Position numbers and translations under genes: made by a program
The notes under the pieces: generated by a model
Told to the model about the DNA's origin: nothing
Seen by the model: only the letters and a program-made list of their open reading frames with translations
The model's database searches: none
DNA from: Paenibacillus eucommiae
GTDB taxonomy: Bacteria; Bacillota; Bacilli; Paenibacillales; NBRC-103111
Direction of reading: 5' to 3'
DNA: 64,000 nt
Assembly: GCF_017874215.1 (NCBI RefSeq)
Contig: NZ_JAGGLB010000016.1
Span: 148,122-212,121, forward strand
Part shown: one piece after another, positions 52,295-60,968 of the stretch
How the letters are laid out: every line of letters starts with the position of its first letter
Numbering within the stretch: the first letter of the stretch is position 1

Positions 52295-54103
52295 TTGCTG
52301 AAAAAACCGCTTAGTCAAACTTGGGATTTGGAATCGTTTTTTGCTGGGGGCAGTGAATCTGCCGCATTTGCTGATTTTCTGAAACAACTGCAGGCGGACA
52401 TAGTGACATTTCAAAGCAGAGTGGTCGAAGCAAGACCACCGCAGAGCACGGCAGAGAAAACAGAGCTTGCCGCATTGACCGGACTTCTGCAAACGATCAT
52501 GAAGCATATTCATGAAGCTGATTCCTTCGTTGGCTGCCTGATGTCCGACAATCAGCAGGATAAGAAGGCACTGCTGCTCAGCGGACAGGTGAAAAGTCTG
52601 TCTGCAGCGTACTTATCCTCTTTAACGCAGTTTGACCGGCTGTTGACCGGGATCGAGGACAACGTTTGGGAAGATTTGCTTGAGGAAGAGTCTTTCCAGG
52701 CGATTGCTTTTCCTTTAACGGAAAGGCGGATGCTGGCGGGGGAAAAGCTGCCTCCAGAGCAAGAAGCGTTGATTAATGATCTGTCTGTAGACGGGTACCA
52801 TGGCTGGAGCGATCTTTATAATGCCACAGTCAGTCAATTCCGGATGACGGTTGAGGAGAATGGGGAGCAAGTATCCTTGTCTGCCGGTCAAGCTTATAAT
52901 CGGTTACATACAGATAATCCGGTAGAACGGAAGCGTCTATTTGCCTTGTGGGAGGAAACCTGGGCAGAGAAAGCAGATTTCTGTGCGGAGGCTTTGAACC
53001 ACCTGGGAGGCTTTCGTTTACAGGTATATAAACACCGCGGCTGGAAAAGCATTCATAAAGAACCCTTGGACATCAATCGGATGAGCGAAAAGACCCTCCA
53101 CACCATGTGGGAGGTTATCGACAAGAACAAAGCGGTTTTCACTGAATATTTACAGCGTAAAGCGAAGATTATGGGACTGGAAAAGCTGGGCTGGGCTGAT
53201 GTAGACGCACCACTCGGCAAGGCTGCACAAAAAATCAGCTTCGACGATGGAGCGGAAACGATTATCGAGCAATTCCAAGCCTTCAGCCCGAAGATGGCGA
53301 GCTTTGCCGCCAAAGCCTTTGAGGAGCGCTGGATTGAAGCTGAGGATCGGGCGGGGAAAAGGCCGGGAGGCTTCTGTACTTCGTTCCCTGTTGCGGGGGA
53401 AACGCGTATTTTCATGACCTACAGCGGAACAGCGGATAATGTGTCTACTTTGGCCCACGAACTAGGTCATGGCTACCACCAGCATGTGATGAATGATATG
53501 CCTGCGCTAGCTCAGGAATATGCAATGAACGTTGCTGAGACCGCCTCTACGTTGGCTGAAATGATTGTAGCGGATGCAGCAGTGAAGGGTGCTTCTTCAG
53601 ATGAAGAGCGGATTGTTCTGCTTGAGGATAAAATTCAGCGGGCCATTGCTTTTTTTATGAACATTCATGCCCGCTTTATTTTTGAAACGAATTTCTATAA
53701 AGAACGGGAGCAGGGCTTAGTCAGTGTAGAGAGATTGAATGAACTTATGGTCGATGCGCAGAAGCAGGCCTTTAATGATTCACTGAGCAGCTACCATCCA
53801 CATTTTTGGGCAGCAAAGCTGCATTTCTATGCGACTGAGGTGCCATTTTACAACTTTCCTTACACTTTCGGATATTTATTCAGTGCTGGCATTTATGCCA
53901 AAGCCTTGGAGGCCGGGGCTGATTTTGAGGATCAATACGTTGCTCTGCTCAGGGATACTGGCAGCATGACGGTTGAGACTTTAGCCAGAAAGCATCTGGA
54001 CGTTGATTTAACGGAGCCGGATTTCTGGCAAAGCGCTGTTGATATGGCGATAGCAGATGTGAAGCTGTTCATGTCACTTACAGACGATAAAGTAGACGGT
54101 TAA
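52295..54103 (+). CDS. M3-family oligoendopeptidase (PepF-like)
   Basis: 602 residues from TTG 52295 with AGGTGAG upstream. The zinc motif is LAHELGHGYHQHVM (HEXXH plus a downstream Glu in NVAETASTLAEM), the mark of clan MA, family M3. Preceding GGFCTSFPVAGETRIFMTYSG and the C-terminal FYNFPYTFGYLFSAGIYAKA are typical of PepF/M3 oligopeptidases. These soluble cytoplasmic enzymes cleave short peptides and help recycle amino acids. Length is normal for the clade. It stands alone, with a strong terminator after it. Precise peptide specificity cannot be read from sequence. Confidence 0.93.
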   Translation: MLKKPLSQTWDLESFFAGGSESAAFADFLKQLQADIVTFQSRVVEARPPQSTAEKTELAALTGLLQTIMKHIHEADSFVGCLMSDNQQDKKALLLSGQVKSLSAAYLSSLTQFDRLLTGIEDNVWEDLLEEESFQAIAFPLTERRMLAGEKLPPEQEALINDLSVDGYHGWSDLYNATVSQFRMTVEENGEQVSLSAGQAYNRLHTDNPVERKRLFALWEETWAEKADFCAEALNHLGGFRLQVYKHRGWKSIHKEPLDINRMSEKTLHTMWEVIDKNKAVFTEYLQRKAKIMGLEKLGWADVDAPLGKAAQKISFDDGAETIIEQFQAFSPKMASFAAKAFEERWIEAEDRAGKRPGGFCTSFPVAGETRIFMTYSGTADNVSTLAHELGHGYHQHVMNDMPALAQEYAMNVAETASTLAEMIVADAAVKGASSDEERIVLLEDKIQRAIAFFMNIHARFIFETNFYKEREQGLVSVERLNELMVDAQKQAFNDSLSSYHPHFWAAKLHFYATEVPFYNFPYTFGYLFSAGIYAKALEAGADFEDQYVALLRDTGSMTVETLARKHLDVDLTEPDFWQSAVDMAIADVKLFMSLTDDKVDG

Positions 54104-54124
54104 TAAACGGCTAATAACATGTAG

Positions 54125-54176
54125 AAAAAGGACCATTGGGAGTTGAGGTGCTCACTTCCTCTAATGGTCCTTTTTT
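54125..54176 (+). terminator. Terminator after the M3 peptidase
   Basis: AAAAAGGACCATT (54125-54137) pairs with AATGGTCC plus the T run (54163-54176) around a 25-base loop. Confidence 0.85.
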
Positions 54177-54233
54177 CCTATTAACAAATATATAATATAG
54201 CAATTATAAAATCTATTATGTATAAGGGGATGA

Positions 54234-55487
54234 CTACAGCTTGAAAATTTGAATGGTCTGCTGCAGTTGAGTCACTATGCGGGTCATCTCTTCTGCCTGA
54301 TCTACGATTGCCTGAACTGTGGAAATTTGCTCGTTCATGGATGCGGAAACTTCCTGTGTCCCTGCGGCTGACTGCTCTGTAATTGCAGAAATATTCTCCA
54401 TGGAAGCTGTAATCTGCTGGGAGCTATCGAGCATGCGTGAGCTTTGATCAGCAAACACAGAAATTTCACCAGAGATGAAGCGCACGCTGTTAACAATCTC
54501 GGAGAAAACCTTCTCAGTCTGTTCGATCAATACAGTTTGCTTTTGTACAACATCTTCATTCACCTGAATGCTGCTAAGCGCCTGCTTAATGCCTTGCTCA
54601 ATGCTTTTAACGAAGCCGAAAACTTCCCTCGTAAGCGAGGTTGATTCTTCTGCCAGCTTGCGCACCTCTTGGGCGACAACGGCAAAGCCTCTGCCATGCT
54701 CACCTGCTCTGGCCGCTTCAATCGAAGCGTTCAAGGATAGCAGATTCGTCTGCTCGGCGATTTCCGAGATGGAGCGGGTAACATTGGATATTCCGGCGGC
54801 CTGCTGGGCAAGCAAATCAATCGTTTCCGATACATGATTCGTTACTTCCACATTGCGCTTCATTCCAACGCTTTGGCTTTCGACGGAGATCTTTCCTTTC
54901 TCCACGAGCCCTAGCATTTGATCTGAGCGATCCTTCATTTCTTTGGCTGAACCCGCGTAAGAGCTAATGTTCGTTTGAATATCTCTGGCTGAGATGGAAA
55001 CCCCGGAAATTTCTTCGGAAATTTGCCCGGCCCCTGCTGCAAGCTCATGTGCAGAAATGCTGACCTGCTCAAGCACGCCGCGGAAGTTCTCATTTTTAAA
55101 GTAAATATCTCTACTGGAGTTAAAGACCTGCTTAGTAATAGTGCCTGTTTCATGAAGAATTTCTCTCAGCTTGTCAATCATTTTGTTAAAGGACTGCCCA
55201 AGCTGGCCAAGCGTGTCGTCGGAAGTCACGGACACCTTTTGCGAGAAATCCCCTTTGGAAATATTCAGCGCAATTCTCGATAGATCGGCTACAGGTTCTG
55301 TAAGCGTTCTCTCAAACCATTTAATAAACGGGTAGCTGCCGGCAAGCAGCACAATTAAGAACAGGATGCCGACAAAGGTGTTTGGAACTAGCAGCAAAAT
55401 TAGTACCATGATCGCACTTAGGCCAATAATACCATAGCAACCAAATTGCAGCTTTTTTCTAAAAGAGAACGAAGACAAATTGAACAC
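54234..55487 (-). CDS. Methyl-accepting chemotaxis-type receptor without extracytoplasmic domain
   Basis: 417 residues from GTG (55485-55487), with GAAGGAGT at good spacing. Two membrane helices lie close together (YGIIGLSAIMVLILLLVP and VGILFLIVLLAGSYPF) with almost nothing between them, so no periplasmic-type sensor exists. A HAMP domain follows (RTLTEPVADLSRIALNISKGDFSQKV), then a long coiled coil with the conserved hairpin tip SEIAEQTNLLSLNASIEAARAGEHGRGFAVVAQEVRKLAEES, where CheA and CheW dock. It must sense a cytoplasmic or membrane-linked cue, or a partner protein. No che genes are nearby. Confidence 0.93.
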   Translation of the reverse strand: MFNLSSFSFRKKLQFGCYGIIGLSAIMVLILLLVPNTFVGILFLIVLLAGSYPFIKWFERTLTEPVADLSRIALNISKGDFSQKVSVTSDDTLGQLGQSFNKMIDKLREILHETGTITKQVFNSSRDIYFKNENFRGVLEQVSISAHELAAGAGQISEEISGVSISARDIQTNISSYAGSAKEMKDRSDQMLGLVEKGKISVESQSVGMKRNVEVTNHVSETIDLLAQQAAGISNVTRSISEIAEQTNLLSLNASIEAARAGEHGRGFAVVAQEVRKLAEESTSLTREVFGFVKSIEQGIKQALSSIQVNEDVVQKQTVLIEQTEKVFSEIVNSVRFISGEISVFADQSSRMLDSSQQITASMENISAITEQSAAGTQEVSASMNEQISTVQAIVDQAEEMTRIVTQLQQTIQIFKL

Positions 55488-55724
55488 ATTTACCGACTCC
55501 TTCGGGAAAATTGTAAGATTATGCCGATTTCTTATAGCTATGGATGAAATTATAACATTCTCAGGGCAAAGTTACTATATTCTTATGAGAAAAAACTCAT
55601 ATAAATTTATTTGACTAGTACATTGGGCTTATTTTTTTTCTGTGTAAATCGACATGTTCTTCTTTTTGCCGCGCAAATAGAGGGTGAATGGAGTGAGAAA
55701 AAACGATAATAATGTAAAATTATG

Positions 55725-55753
55725 TTGAAATAGTGTTAAAGTCGCAGTATAAT
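55725..55753 (+). promoter_or_regulatory. Sigma-A promoter of the gene at 55809
   Basis: TTGAAA (55725-55730), 17 bases, TATAAT (55748-55753); very close to consensus. Confidence 0.75.
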
Positions 55754-55808
55754 AGGACTACATCCTTAGATTTGCATAATATTCCAAATAATTGAAAGGA
55801 GGAATGTA

Positions 55809-56177
55809 ATGATTCTGGAGCAGCTGCCATTGGCACGTCAGGTTGATATGGTTTTTCGGCAAATTAAAGAAGAATTGGCGCAACTCACTTCAGGAACGGT
55901 TTTTATCCAGATCCGCAATAACGGAATTGGAAAATTTGGAGTCAGACATCTACCGCTAGAGAGCAGGGGAGGAGAACTCCAAGGAAGCTTCAAAGGTTTA
56001 GTGGAATCCCAATACCAATCTTTCCGTCAAATGGCAATTGAGTCTCTTAAGTACAAAAGAAACTGGACACACGGGGAAATCATGCTTGATTTCACTTTGA
56101 AGCAGAACATGCTGCATGCAAGCGTTCAGTTTGAGAGTAATTACAATATGTCGAACATGCTTGCTAAGACGCCGTGA
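55809..56177 (+). CDS. Uncharacterised small cytoplasmic protein
   Basis: 122 residues with a very strong GAAAGGAGGAATGTA site and a near-consensus promoter, so it is probably well expressed. No signal peptide or membrane helix is visible. It starts with an amphipathic helix (ILEQLPLARQVDMVFRQIKEELAQL), then beta-strands (GTVFIQIRNNGIGKFGVRHLPLE), a helix and two final strands (GEIMLDFTLKQ and LHASVQFESNYNMSNM). I do not recognise the family. Ends before a strong terminator; a monocistronic gene. Confidence 0.7.
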   Translation: MILEQLPLARQVDMVFRQIKEELAQLTSGTVFIQIRNNGIGKFGVRHLPLESRGGELQGSFKGLVESQYQSFRQMAIESLKYKRNWTHGEIMLDFTLKQNMLHASVQFESNYNMSNMLAKTP

Positions 56178-56300
56178 GGCTTCGAGGAGATTCGAAAAGT
56201 TTCACGAAGCTTCATAAAACTTTGTGAAGATTTGTTAAGCTACTTAAACGACTGAATGGTCGCGATTTCAACGTTACATGTTTTGATTTTAGGAGAAGAG

Positions 56301-56332
56301 CCTGGGCATTTAACATAATGCCCGGGTTTTTT
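56301..56332 (+). terminator. Terminator of the gene at 55809
   Basis: CCTGGGCATT (56301-56310) pairs with AATGCCCGGG (56317-56326), then six T residues. Confidence 0.93.
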
Positions 56333-56463
56333 AACTACTTTGTGAGGTATATGACAGTTTATATTGGTGGCAATTAGCGGCCTTTAGCGATGAAAAGTAT
56401 CGTTAGCTGTAACCGAACTGGAGCAAACTATTTCTTTTATTTGTTTACCTGGGATAAGCTTCA

Positions 56464-56541
56464 CTTAACGATGTTTTTCATCATTAAAGTAAGGTTGTGG
56501 ACCCGAACTACTGTTTTTAGCGATGAAAAACATCGTTAAAG
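56464..56541 (+). repeat. Small hairpins (TTAACGATG family) before element copy 3
   Basis: TTAACGATG with CATCATTAA (56464-56486), then a CTACTG...TTAGCGATG stem with CATCGTTAAAGTAG (to about 56541). The order and spacing match the cluster at 44855-44940, but the lower stem bases differ and largely still pair. Confidence 0.7.
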
Positions 56542-56590
56542 TAGCAGATCCATCTCAGCTGCGCGCGCTCTTCATTCCTAGTGCTGCGCC

Positions 56591-56856
56591 GCTAGGAAAT
56601 CTCCTCCAATCGAGAGAAAAACCCTTGTTGGCTGTCCGTTTGAGCTTGGTGTTCGTGTGATTCGTGCGATTGTAGCTAAAGAGAGGGAATGGCTGTGGGT
56701 GGAAGAGCGGCAGCGTCCGCCTTTAAAGATTTGTTCCCACCTCTCATTTATACTATTCAAAGGAACAAATCTTTAACAGCGGCTGGAGCCCACAGCCATT
56801 CCCTCCCTCTATGCACCAACGTCACGAACACGCTCATCAAAGGACGCCGCAAGGCG
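56591..56856 (+). repeat. Long-hairpin intergenic element, copy 3
   Basis: Outer stem GAGGGAATGGCTGTGGG (56683-56699) with CCCACAGCCATTCCCTC (56789-56805), a perfect 17-base pairing. Inner stem TTAAAGATTTGTTCC (56723-56737) with GGAACAAATCTTTAA (56762-56776), perfect. Outermost GTCCGTTTGAG near 56634 faces TCAAAGGAC near 56836. It lies immediately upstream of the c-di-AMP riboswitch. Confidence 0.88.
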
Positions 56857-56944
56857 TTTTCTTAAAGTTTATTTAAGGTGTCTACAAGAAATTGTAAGAA
56901 ATTGTGGGTTTCCGTGGCTATTGGGAGTATGGTAGTCTTGTTTA

Positions 56945-57128
56945 AGCCGAAGCTTCTGTAATCGGAGCGCGGGGGATGATTTACCACGATTGGAACTTTC
57001 TGCATGAGCAATCGAGAGATTGCAGCAGTTAGCACTATTCGTTAGGGGTGAATCTCGGAGCCAATCCGAGTAGGGGCTATCCTTTGGTCCGAACCCGACA
57101 GCTAACCTCGTAGGCAAAATGTTCAAAG
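56945..57128 (+). promoter_or_regulatory. c-di-AMP riboswitch (ydaO-yuaA class)
   Basis: The leader contains the class's conserved blocks in order: GCGGGGGATGATTT, TTAGGGGTGAATCTCGG, CCGAGTAGGGGC, GTCCGAACCCGACAGCTAA and CCTCGTAGGC. It ends about ten bases before the ATG of a LysM/3D wall protein, the type of gene this riboswitch commonly controls. High c-di-AMP is known to switch such genes off. The exact 5' boundary is approximate. Confidence 0.9.
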
Positions 57129-57138
57129 GAGAGAAAAA

Positions 57139-57819
57139 ATGAAATTCAATTTTGTAAAACAGACATTGGCCGGGCTAGCTTTGAGCCTGACCGTTGCCGG
57201 ATTTGCTGTACCTTCTTACGCTGCGCAGGCTTCAGGTACATATGTTACCGCGAAAGATGATACGTTCTGGAAGATCTCACAAAAGCTGCGCATTCCATTG
57301 GATGACCTGCTTCAGGCTAACACCAATATACATCCTCTAAATGTATATGAAGGTTTGACTATGGTCCTTCCCACTGCAGGTGTGCCAGTAGCACAGAAGC
57401 AGGCAGCAGACAAGGTTGCCGCTACAGAAGCACAGCCGGCGGCTGCTCAAGCAGTCAAGCAAAATTCGGTGAAAACAGCTTCCGGAGAGACATTGAGCTA
57501 CAGCAAGATCATTCAGGCCGTTGCCACGGCTTACTCGGATGCACCCGAGGAGAATGGATACATTTGGGGCCCTGTGGACTATTTCGGGAACCCGCTTAAA
57601 CTAGGTACTGTAGCTGTAGATCCCAAGATGATTCCTCTTGGAACGAAGCTTTATATTACTGGATATACATCAGACGGTCTTCCCAGCGGATTAGTTGCAA
57701 CTGCGACTGATATTGGTGGCGCTATCCGTGAAAATCGTGTAGATATTTTTGTTCCGGGCCCTAAGGCCAACGCCATGAAGTTTGGTATACAAAATGTGCA
57801 AATTTATGTTCTGAAATAA
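57139..57819 (+). CDS. LysM plus 3D-domain cell-wall hydrolase-like protein
   Basis: 226 residues; AAAGGAGAG precedes the ATG. Signal peptide (KQTLAGLALSLTVAGFAVPSYA), then a LysM peptidoglycan-binding motif (YVTAKDDTFWKISQKLRIPLDDLLQAN), an Ala/Gln/Lys linker, and a C-terminal 3D domain: VAVDPKMIPLGTKLYI, then ATATDIGGAIRENRVDIFVPG, with the three conserved aspartates. Family members such as YocH and YuiC are lytic transglycosylase-like enzymes that cut wall glycan. The c-di-AMP riboswitch upstream ties its expression to wall and osmotic balance. It ends in a strong terminator. The enzymatic type is inferred from the family. Confidence 0.92.
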   Translation: MKFNFVKQTLAGLALSLTVAGFAVPSYAAQASGTYVTAKDDTFWKISQKLRIPLDDLLQANTNIHPLNVYEGLTMVLPTAGVPVAQKQAADKVAATEAQPAAAQAVKQNSVKTASGETLSYSKIIQAVATAYSDAPEENGYIWGPVDYFGNPLKLGTVAVDPKMIPLGTKLYITGYTSDGLPSGLVATATDIGGAIRENRVDIFVPGPKANAMKFGIQNVQIYVLK

Positions 57820-57846
57820 TAACATAACATGATCCCTCATATGCAA

Positions 57847-57876
57847 AAAAAGGTGGCCTGCTTAGGCCACCTTTTT
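57847..57876 (+). terminator. Terminator of the LysM/3D gene
   Basis: AAAAAGGTGGCCT, four-base loop, AGGCCACCTTTTT: a symmetric stem with A and T runs, able to work for both this gene and the convergent SASP gene. Confidence 0.95.
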
Positions 57877-57896
57877 GCGTAAGTATAGGAGAAGCA

Positions 57897-58124
57897 TTAT
57901 CTAGCGGATTTGCCAGCAAGTTGTTGCTCAGCAATTTGAACGAGGCGGCGAGTGATGTGACCACCGATTGCTCCTGTGTCACGAGTAGCCATGTATCCGT
58001 AGTAGCCGTCTTGCGGGATTTGAATACCCAATTCTTGAGCAACTTCGTATTTAAGCTGGTCAAGTGCTTGGTTAGCTTGTGGAACAACTAGTGAATTACT
58101 GCTGCGAGATTGTCCTGTACCCAT
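57897..58124 (-). CDS. Alpha/beta-type small acid-soluble spore protein
   Basis: 75 residues with ACTGGAGGTGATAACAG ahead of the ATG. It has the family's two conserved blocks: LDQLKYEVAQELGIQ, which includes the germination-protease cleavage region, and GYYGYMATRDTGAIGGHITRRLVQIAEQQL. Such proteins coat spore DNA in the forespore, protect it from UV and heat, and supply amino acids on germination. Expression from a sigma-G promoter is expected; none could be placed with certainty. It confirms that the host forms endospores. Convergent with the LysM/3D gene across a shared terminator. Confidence 0.96.
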   Translation of the reverse strand: MGTGQSRSSNSLVVPQANQALDQLKYEVAQELGIQIPQDGYYGYMATRDTGAIGGHITRRLVQIAEQQLAGKSAR

Positions 58125-58287
58125 CTGTTATCACCTCCAGTAATAGGTAGTATAATCGAAAATTGAAAAACTACTCGTTCAATAAATTGGTAAATTTCGC
58201 CACGAATTTTTAGCGCCTTGCGACAAAATAAGGTCGGCTCTGGTATAATGACTTAGATACTGAAACAAGCTTAATTTGGAGGGATAT

Positions 58288-58782
58288 ATGTTTCAACTTG
58301 ATTTGGATCATTGGTCGTTTGACAAGGACTTGCAGATCATCCATGCAGATGTTAGATTAAGCATTTCCGATATGATCATTGTAGAGGAACCCCTCTGTAT
58401 AGATGTGGGTCTTCCGGCTTTGCTGGCCAGCGCTTTCCAGGATCATGTGCCTGACCGTTGGGCTGCTGCTGAGGAGTGGAGCAGGATGCCTTTTTTTGTA
58501 TGCGGCTGTGGAGACCCGGATTGCCGCGCGTTCTCATTTGTTATCAAACATTTGAATGATAGGCAGCTTGAATTTACCTGGGTTGAGGAGAGACAGGGAA
58601 GCGCTTATAAGGAGATGGAATCGTTTAAGTTGGATGCGGATCTTTATCGTGAGAAAGCACTATCGCTTGGAAAAGAATTTTTACAATTTGTAGCAGTGCT
58701 CGACTACAGACCTTATATGAATGAGACGGTACGTATCGTAAAAGAGCTGGTGCAGCGCTTGGAGCATGCAAAACAACTATGA
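58288..58782 (+). CDS. Uncharacterised cytoplasmic protein
   Basis: About 164 residues from ATG 58288, which follows TTTGGAGGGATAT; the in-frame TTG at 58276 is within the binding site. An extended -10 (TGGTATAAT near 58241) lies upstream. The visible landmark is PFFVCGCGDPDCRAFSF, a CXCXXXXC cluster that might hold zinc. The remainder alternates strands and helices (FQLDLDHWSFDKDLQIIHADVRLSI and RPYMNETVRIVKELVQRLEHA). No family is recognised. The cardiolipin synthase gene starts 12 bases later, so the two are probably co-transcribed. Confidence 0.7.
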   Translation: MFQLDLDHWSFDKDLQIIHADVRLSISDMIIVEEPLCIDVGLPALLASAFQDHVPDRWAAAEEWSRMPFFVCGCGDPDCRAFSFVIKHLNDRQLEFTWVEERQGSAYKEMESFKLDADLYREKALSLGKEFLQFVAVLDYRPYMNETVRIVKELVQRLEHAKQL

Positions 58783-58794
58783 GGAGTATGGCAG

Positions 58795-60255
58795 ATGCAA
58801 TTTTGGAGCTGGTCTATCTGGGATTTGCTTTATTCATGGCTGCCTTTGATTAATTTATTGTTCGCGATACCGATTATTTTTCTCGAAAGGCGCAACATTG
58901 GGGTTACCTGGGCGTGGTTAATTCTGCTCCTGCTGCTTCCAGTTGTCGGCTTCCTTCTATATATCATCCTCGGGCAAAATTTAGCGCGTCAAAAGGTCTA
59001 TAAGATTAAGCCTAAGACGCAGCGGTATGTGCGGGAAATGATTATCGGTCAAGCAGGCAAATTCAAGAGGGGCAGCATCAAGTTCCGTGATGCTAACGTT
59101 CAGAAGCACCAATCTTTGGTGTACATGAACCTCGTGAGCAGCTATTCTCTACTGACGCAAAATAATGATGTAGACATCTTTACGGACGGGAAGAAGAAGT
59201 TCGATGCTTTGCTTGAATCCATTACTGAAGCCGTGGACCATATTCATATGCTTTATTATAAAATAGGCAATGATAAGCTGGGTAAGCTCGTTCTCTCAGC
59301 CTTGACGCAAAAAGCGAAGGAGGGCGTAACGGTACGTATCTCTTACGATGCTATAGGCTCACAAGGTGTATCCAAGGCTTTATTTCAAGAGCTGCAGGCT
59401 GCAGGAGGGAAGGTTTATCCTTTTTTTCCTTCGAAAATCCCCTTCTTAAATCTTAGAGTCAACTACCGGAACCACCGGAAAATTGTGATTATAGACGGTG
59501 CCGTAGGCTTCATCGGCGGTTTCAACATTGGTGATGAATACTTGGGCGAGGACCCGGTGATTGGCTTGTGGAGGGATACACATCTCAAAATCAAAGGGGA
59601 TGCTGTGCATCGGCTGCAAATGCAGTTTATTTTGGATTGGTCGCTGGCTTCCGGAGAGTTTATTCCGTTTGATCCGCCATTTTTTCCGGAGATCGACAGT
59701 GATGGGATGACTTCCATGCAAATTGTCGCGAGCGGACCTGATTCTGATAAAATGCAAATAAGAGATGGCTATGTGAAGATGATTTTCGAGGCCAATACTA
59801 GTGTGTTTATTCAGACGCCTTATTTTATACCTGATGATAGCATTCTTAATGCGTTGAAAATTGCTGCTGCATCAGGAATAGATGTACGAATTATGATTCC
59901 CCGCAAAGCAGACCATGCACTCGTGCAGCTGGCTACCTATTCCTATATTGGCGAGCTTCTTCGGGCGGGTGTGAAATGCTATTTGTATGAAAAGGGCTTT
60001 CTTCACGCCAAAACCATTATGATTGACGCAGAGGTAGCATCTGTGGGAACCGCTAATTTGGATTACCGCAGCCTTATGCTTAATTTTGAAATCAATGCTT
60101 TCTTGTATGATCCGAATGAAGCGGCTGAGCTCGAAGCTATTTTCGAAAAGGATATGGAATCTTCCACACAGCTGACATGGGAAGGCTATCAGAGGAGATC
60201 CATTTTTCTTCGTTTGTCGGAATCGATGGCCAGGTTATTCTCGCCTATTTTATAG
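58795..60255 (+). CDS. cls: Cardiolipin synthase
   Basis: 486 residues; GAGGAG lies eight bases before the ATG. Two N-terminal membrane helices (LPLINLLFAIPIIFL and WAWLILLLLLPVVGFLLYIIL) precede two phospholipase-D catalytic motifs: NHRKIVIIDG (HxK, residues near 225) and HAKTIMIDA (residues near 403). Each is followed by the usual GGFNIGDEYLG and GTANLDYRSL segments. The enzyme joins two phosphatidylglycerols into cardiolipin, releasing glycerol, at the cytoplasmic membrane. Length is normal for bacterial Cls. The gene may be translated with the small protein encoded upstream. Confidence 0.95.
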   Translation: MQFWSWSIWDLLYSWLPLINLLFAIPIIFLERRNIGVTWAWLILLLLLPVVGFLLYIILGQNLARQKVYKIKPKTQRYVREMIIGQAGKFKRGSIKFRDANVQKHQSLVYMNLVSSYSLLTQNNDVDIFTDGKKKFDALLESITEAVDHIHMLYYKIGNDKLGKLVLSALTQKAKEGVTVRISYDAIGSQGVSKALFQELQAAGGKVYPFFPSKIPFLNLRVNYRNHRKIVIIDGAVGFIGGFNIGDEYLGEDPVIGLWRDTHLKIKGDAVHRLQMQFILDWSLASGEFIPFDPPFFPEIDSDGMTSMQIVASGPDSDKMQIRDGYVKMIFEANTSVFIQTPYFIPDDSILNALKIAAASGIDVRIMIPRKADHALVQLATYSYIGELLRAGVKCYLYEKGFLHAKTIMIDAEVASVGTANLDYRSLMLNFEINAFLYDPNEAAELEAIFEKDMESSTQLTWEGYQRRSIFLRLSESMARLFSPIL

Positions 60256-60320
60256 ACCTATTTTATGGACATGTAAATTAAATTCTACCGTAAATCTTAC
60301 TTATCGAACGAGGTGTTCAA

Positions 60321-60968
60321 GTGGCGCAAAGCAAATTTTATGTGGTCTGGGTAGGCCATCAATCGGGTATCTATCAATCTTGGGCTGAATGCCAGGCACA
60401 AACCAAGGGTTACACGCAGGCGAAATTCAAATCTTATGAATCTGAAGCAGAGGCGAAAGAGGCTCTTGCCAGAGGGTGGCAGAAATCACTCAATTTTTCA
60501 GGGAAAAACGGCAAGCCGGCTGCTGCCAAAAGTGGTGGTTCGAGTTCGGAAAACAATGCCGAGATTAATTACGATAGTATTTCTGTAGATGTAGGCTGCT
60601 CCGGAAATCCTGGCATTGTGGAGTATAAGGGCGTGGACACCAAGAGCGGCGAGATCCTCTTTTATCAAGGGCCTATTGCCAAAGGGACGAATAATCTGGG
60701 GGAATTTCTGGCGATTGTACATGCGCTTGCATATTTGAAGAAGCAGAGCAGCAACAAGACGATTTATTCAGACTCCATGACGGCGCTAAGCTGGATCCGC
60801 AAGAAGGAGGTAGCTACCAATCTGGTTAGGGATGCCTCAACGGAAGAAATCTGGACGCTCGTAGATCGTGCATTGAAATGGCTGAAAAGCAACTCCTACA
60901 CGAATGCTATTGTGAAATGGGACACGCGCAAGTGGGGAGAAATCAAGGCTGATTTCGGCCGCAAATAG
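60321..60968 (+). CDS. RNase H1-like protein with N-terminal viroplasmin (RNA-DNA hybrid-binding) domain
   Basis: 215 residues from GTG 60321 with ACGAGGTG upstream. Residues 5-55 (KFYVVWVGHQSGIYQSWAECQAQTKGYTQAKFKSYESEAEA) are the hybrid-binding domain seen at the N-terminus of eukaryotic and some bacterial RNase H1. The RNase H fold follows with the acidic residues in ISVDVGCSGNPG, NNLGEFLAIVHAL, IYSDSMTAL and a final Asp in EIKADFGRK, so the DEDD set is apparently intact. It should remove RNA from RNA-DNA hybrids. VGCSGNPG replaces the more usual DGACSGNPG. The stop codon lies within a small tandem repeat. Confidence 0.9.
   Translation: MAQSKFYVVWVGHQSGIYQSWAECQAQTKGYTQAKFKSYESEAEAKEALARGWQKSLNFSGKNGKPAAAKSGGSSSENNAEINYDSISVDVGCSGNPGIVEYKGVDTKSGEILFYQGPIAKGTNNLGEFLAIVHALAYLKKQSSNKTIYSDSMTALSWIRKKEVATNLVRDASTEEIWTLVDRALKWLKSNSYTNAIVKWDTRKWGEIKADFGRK

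Noticed and set aside
55600..55620. ATAAATTTATTTGAC near the chemoreceptor, resembling the LacI operator
   Set aside because: The arms have no two-base centre and are shifted; it is an AT-rich promoter-region coincidence.
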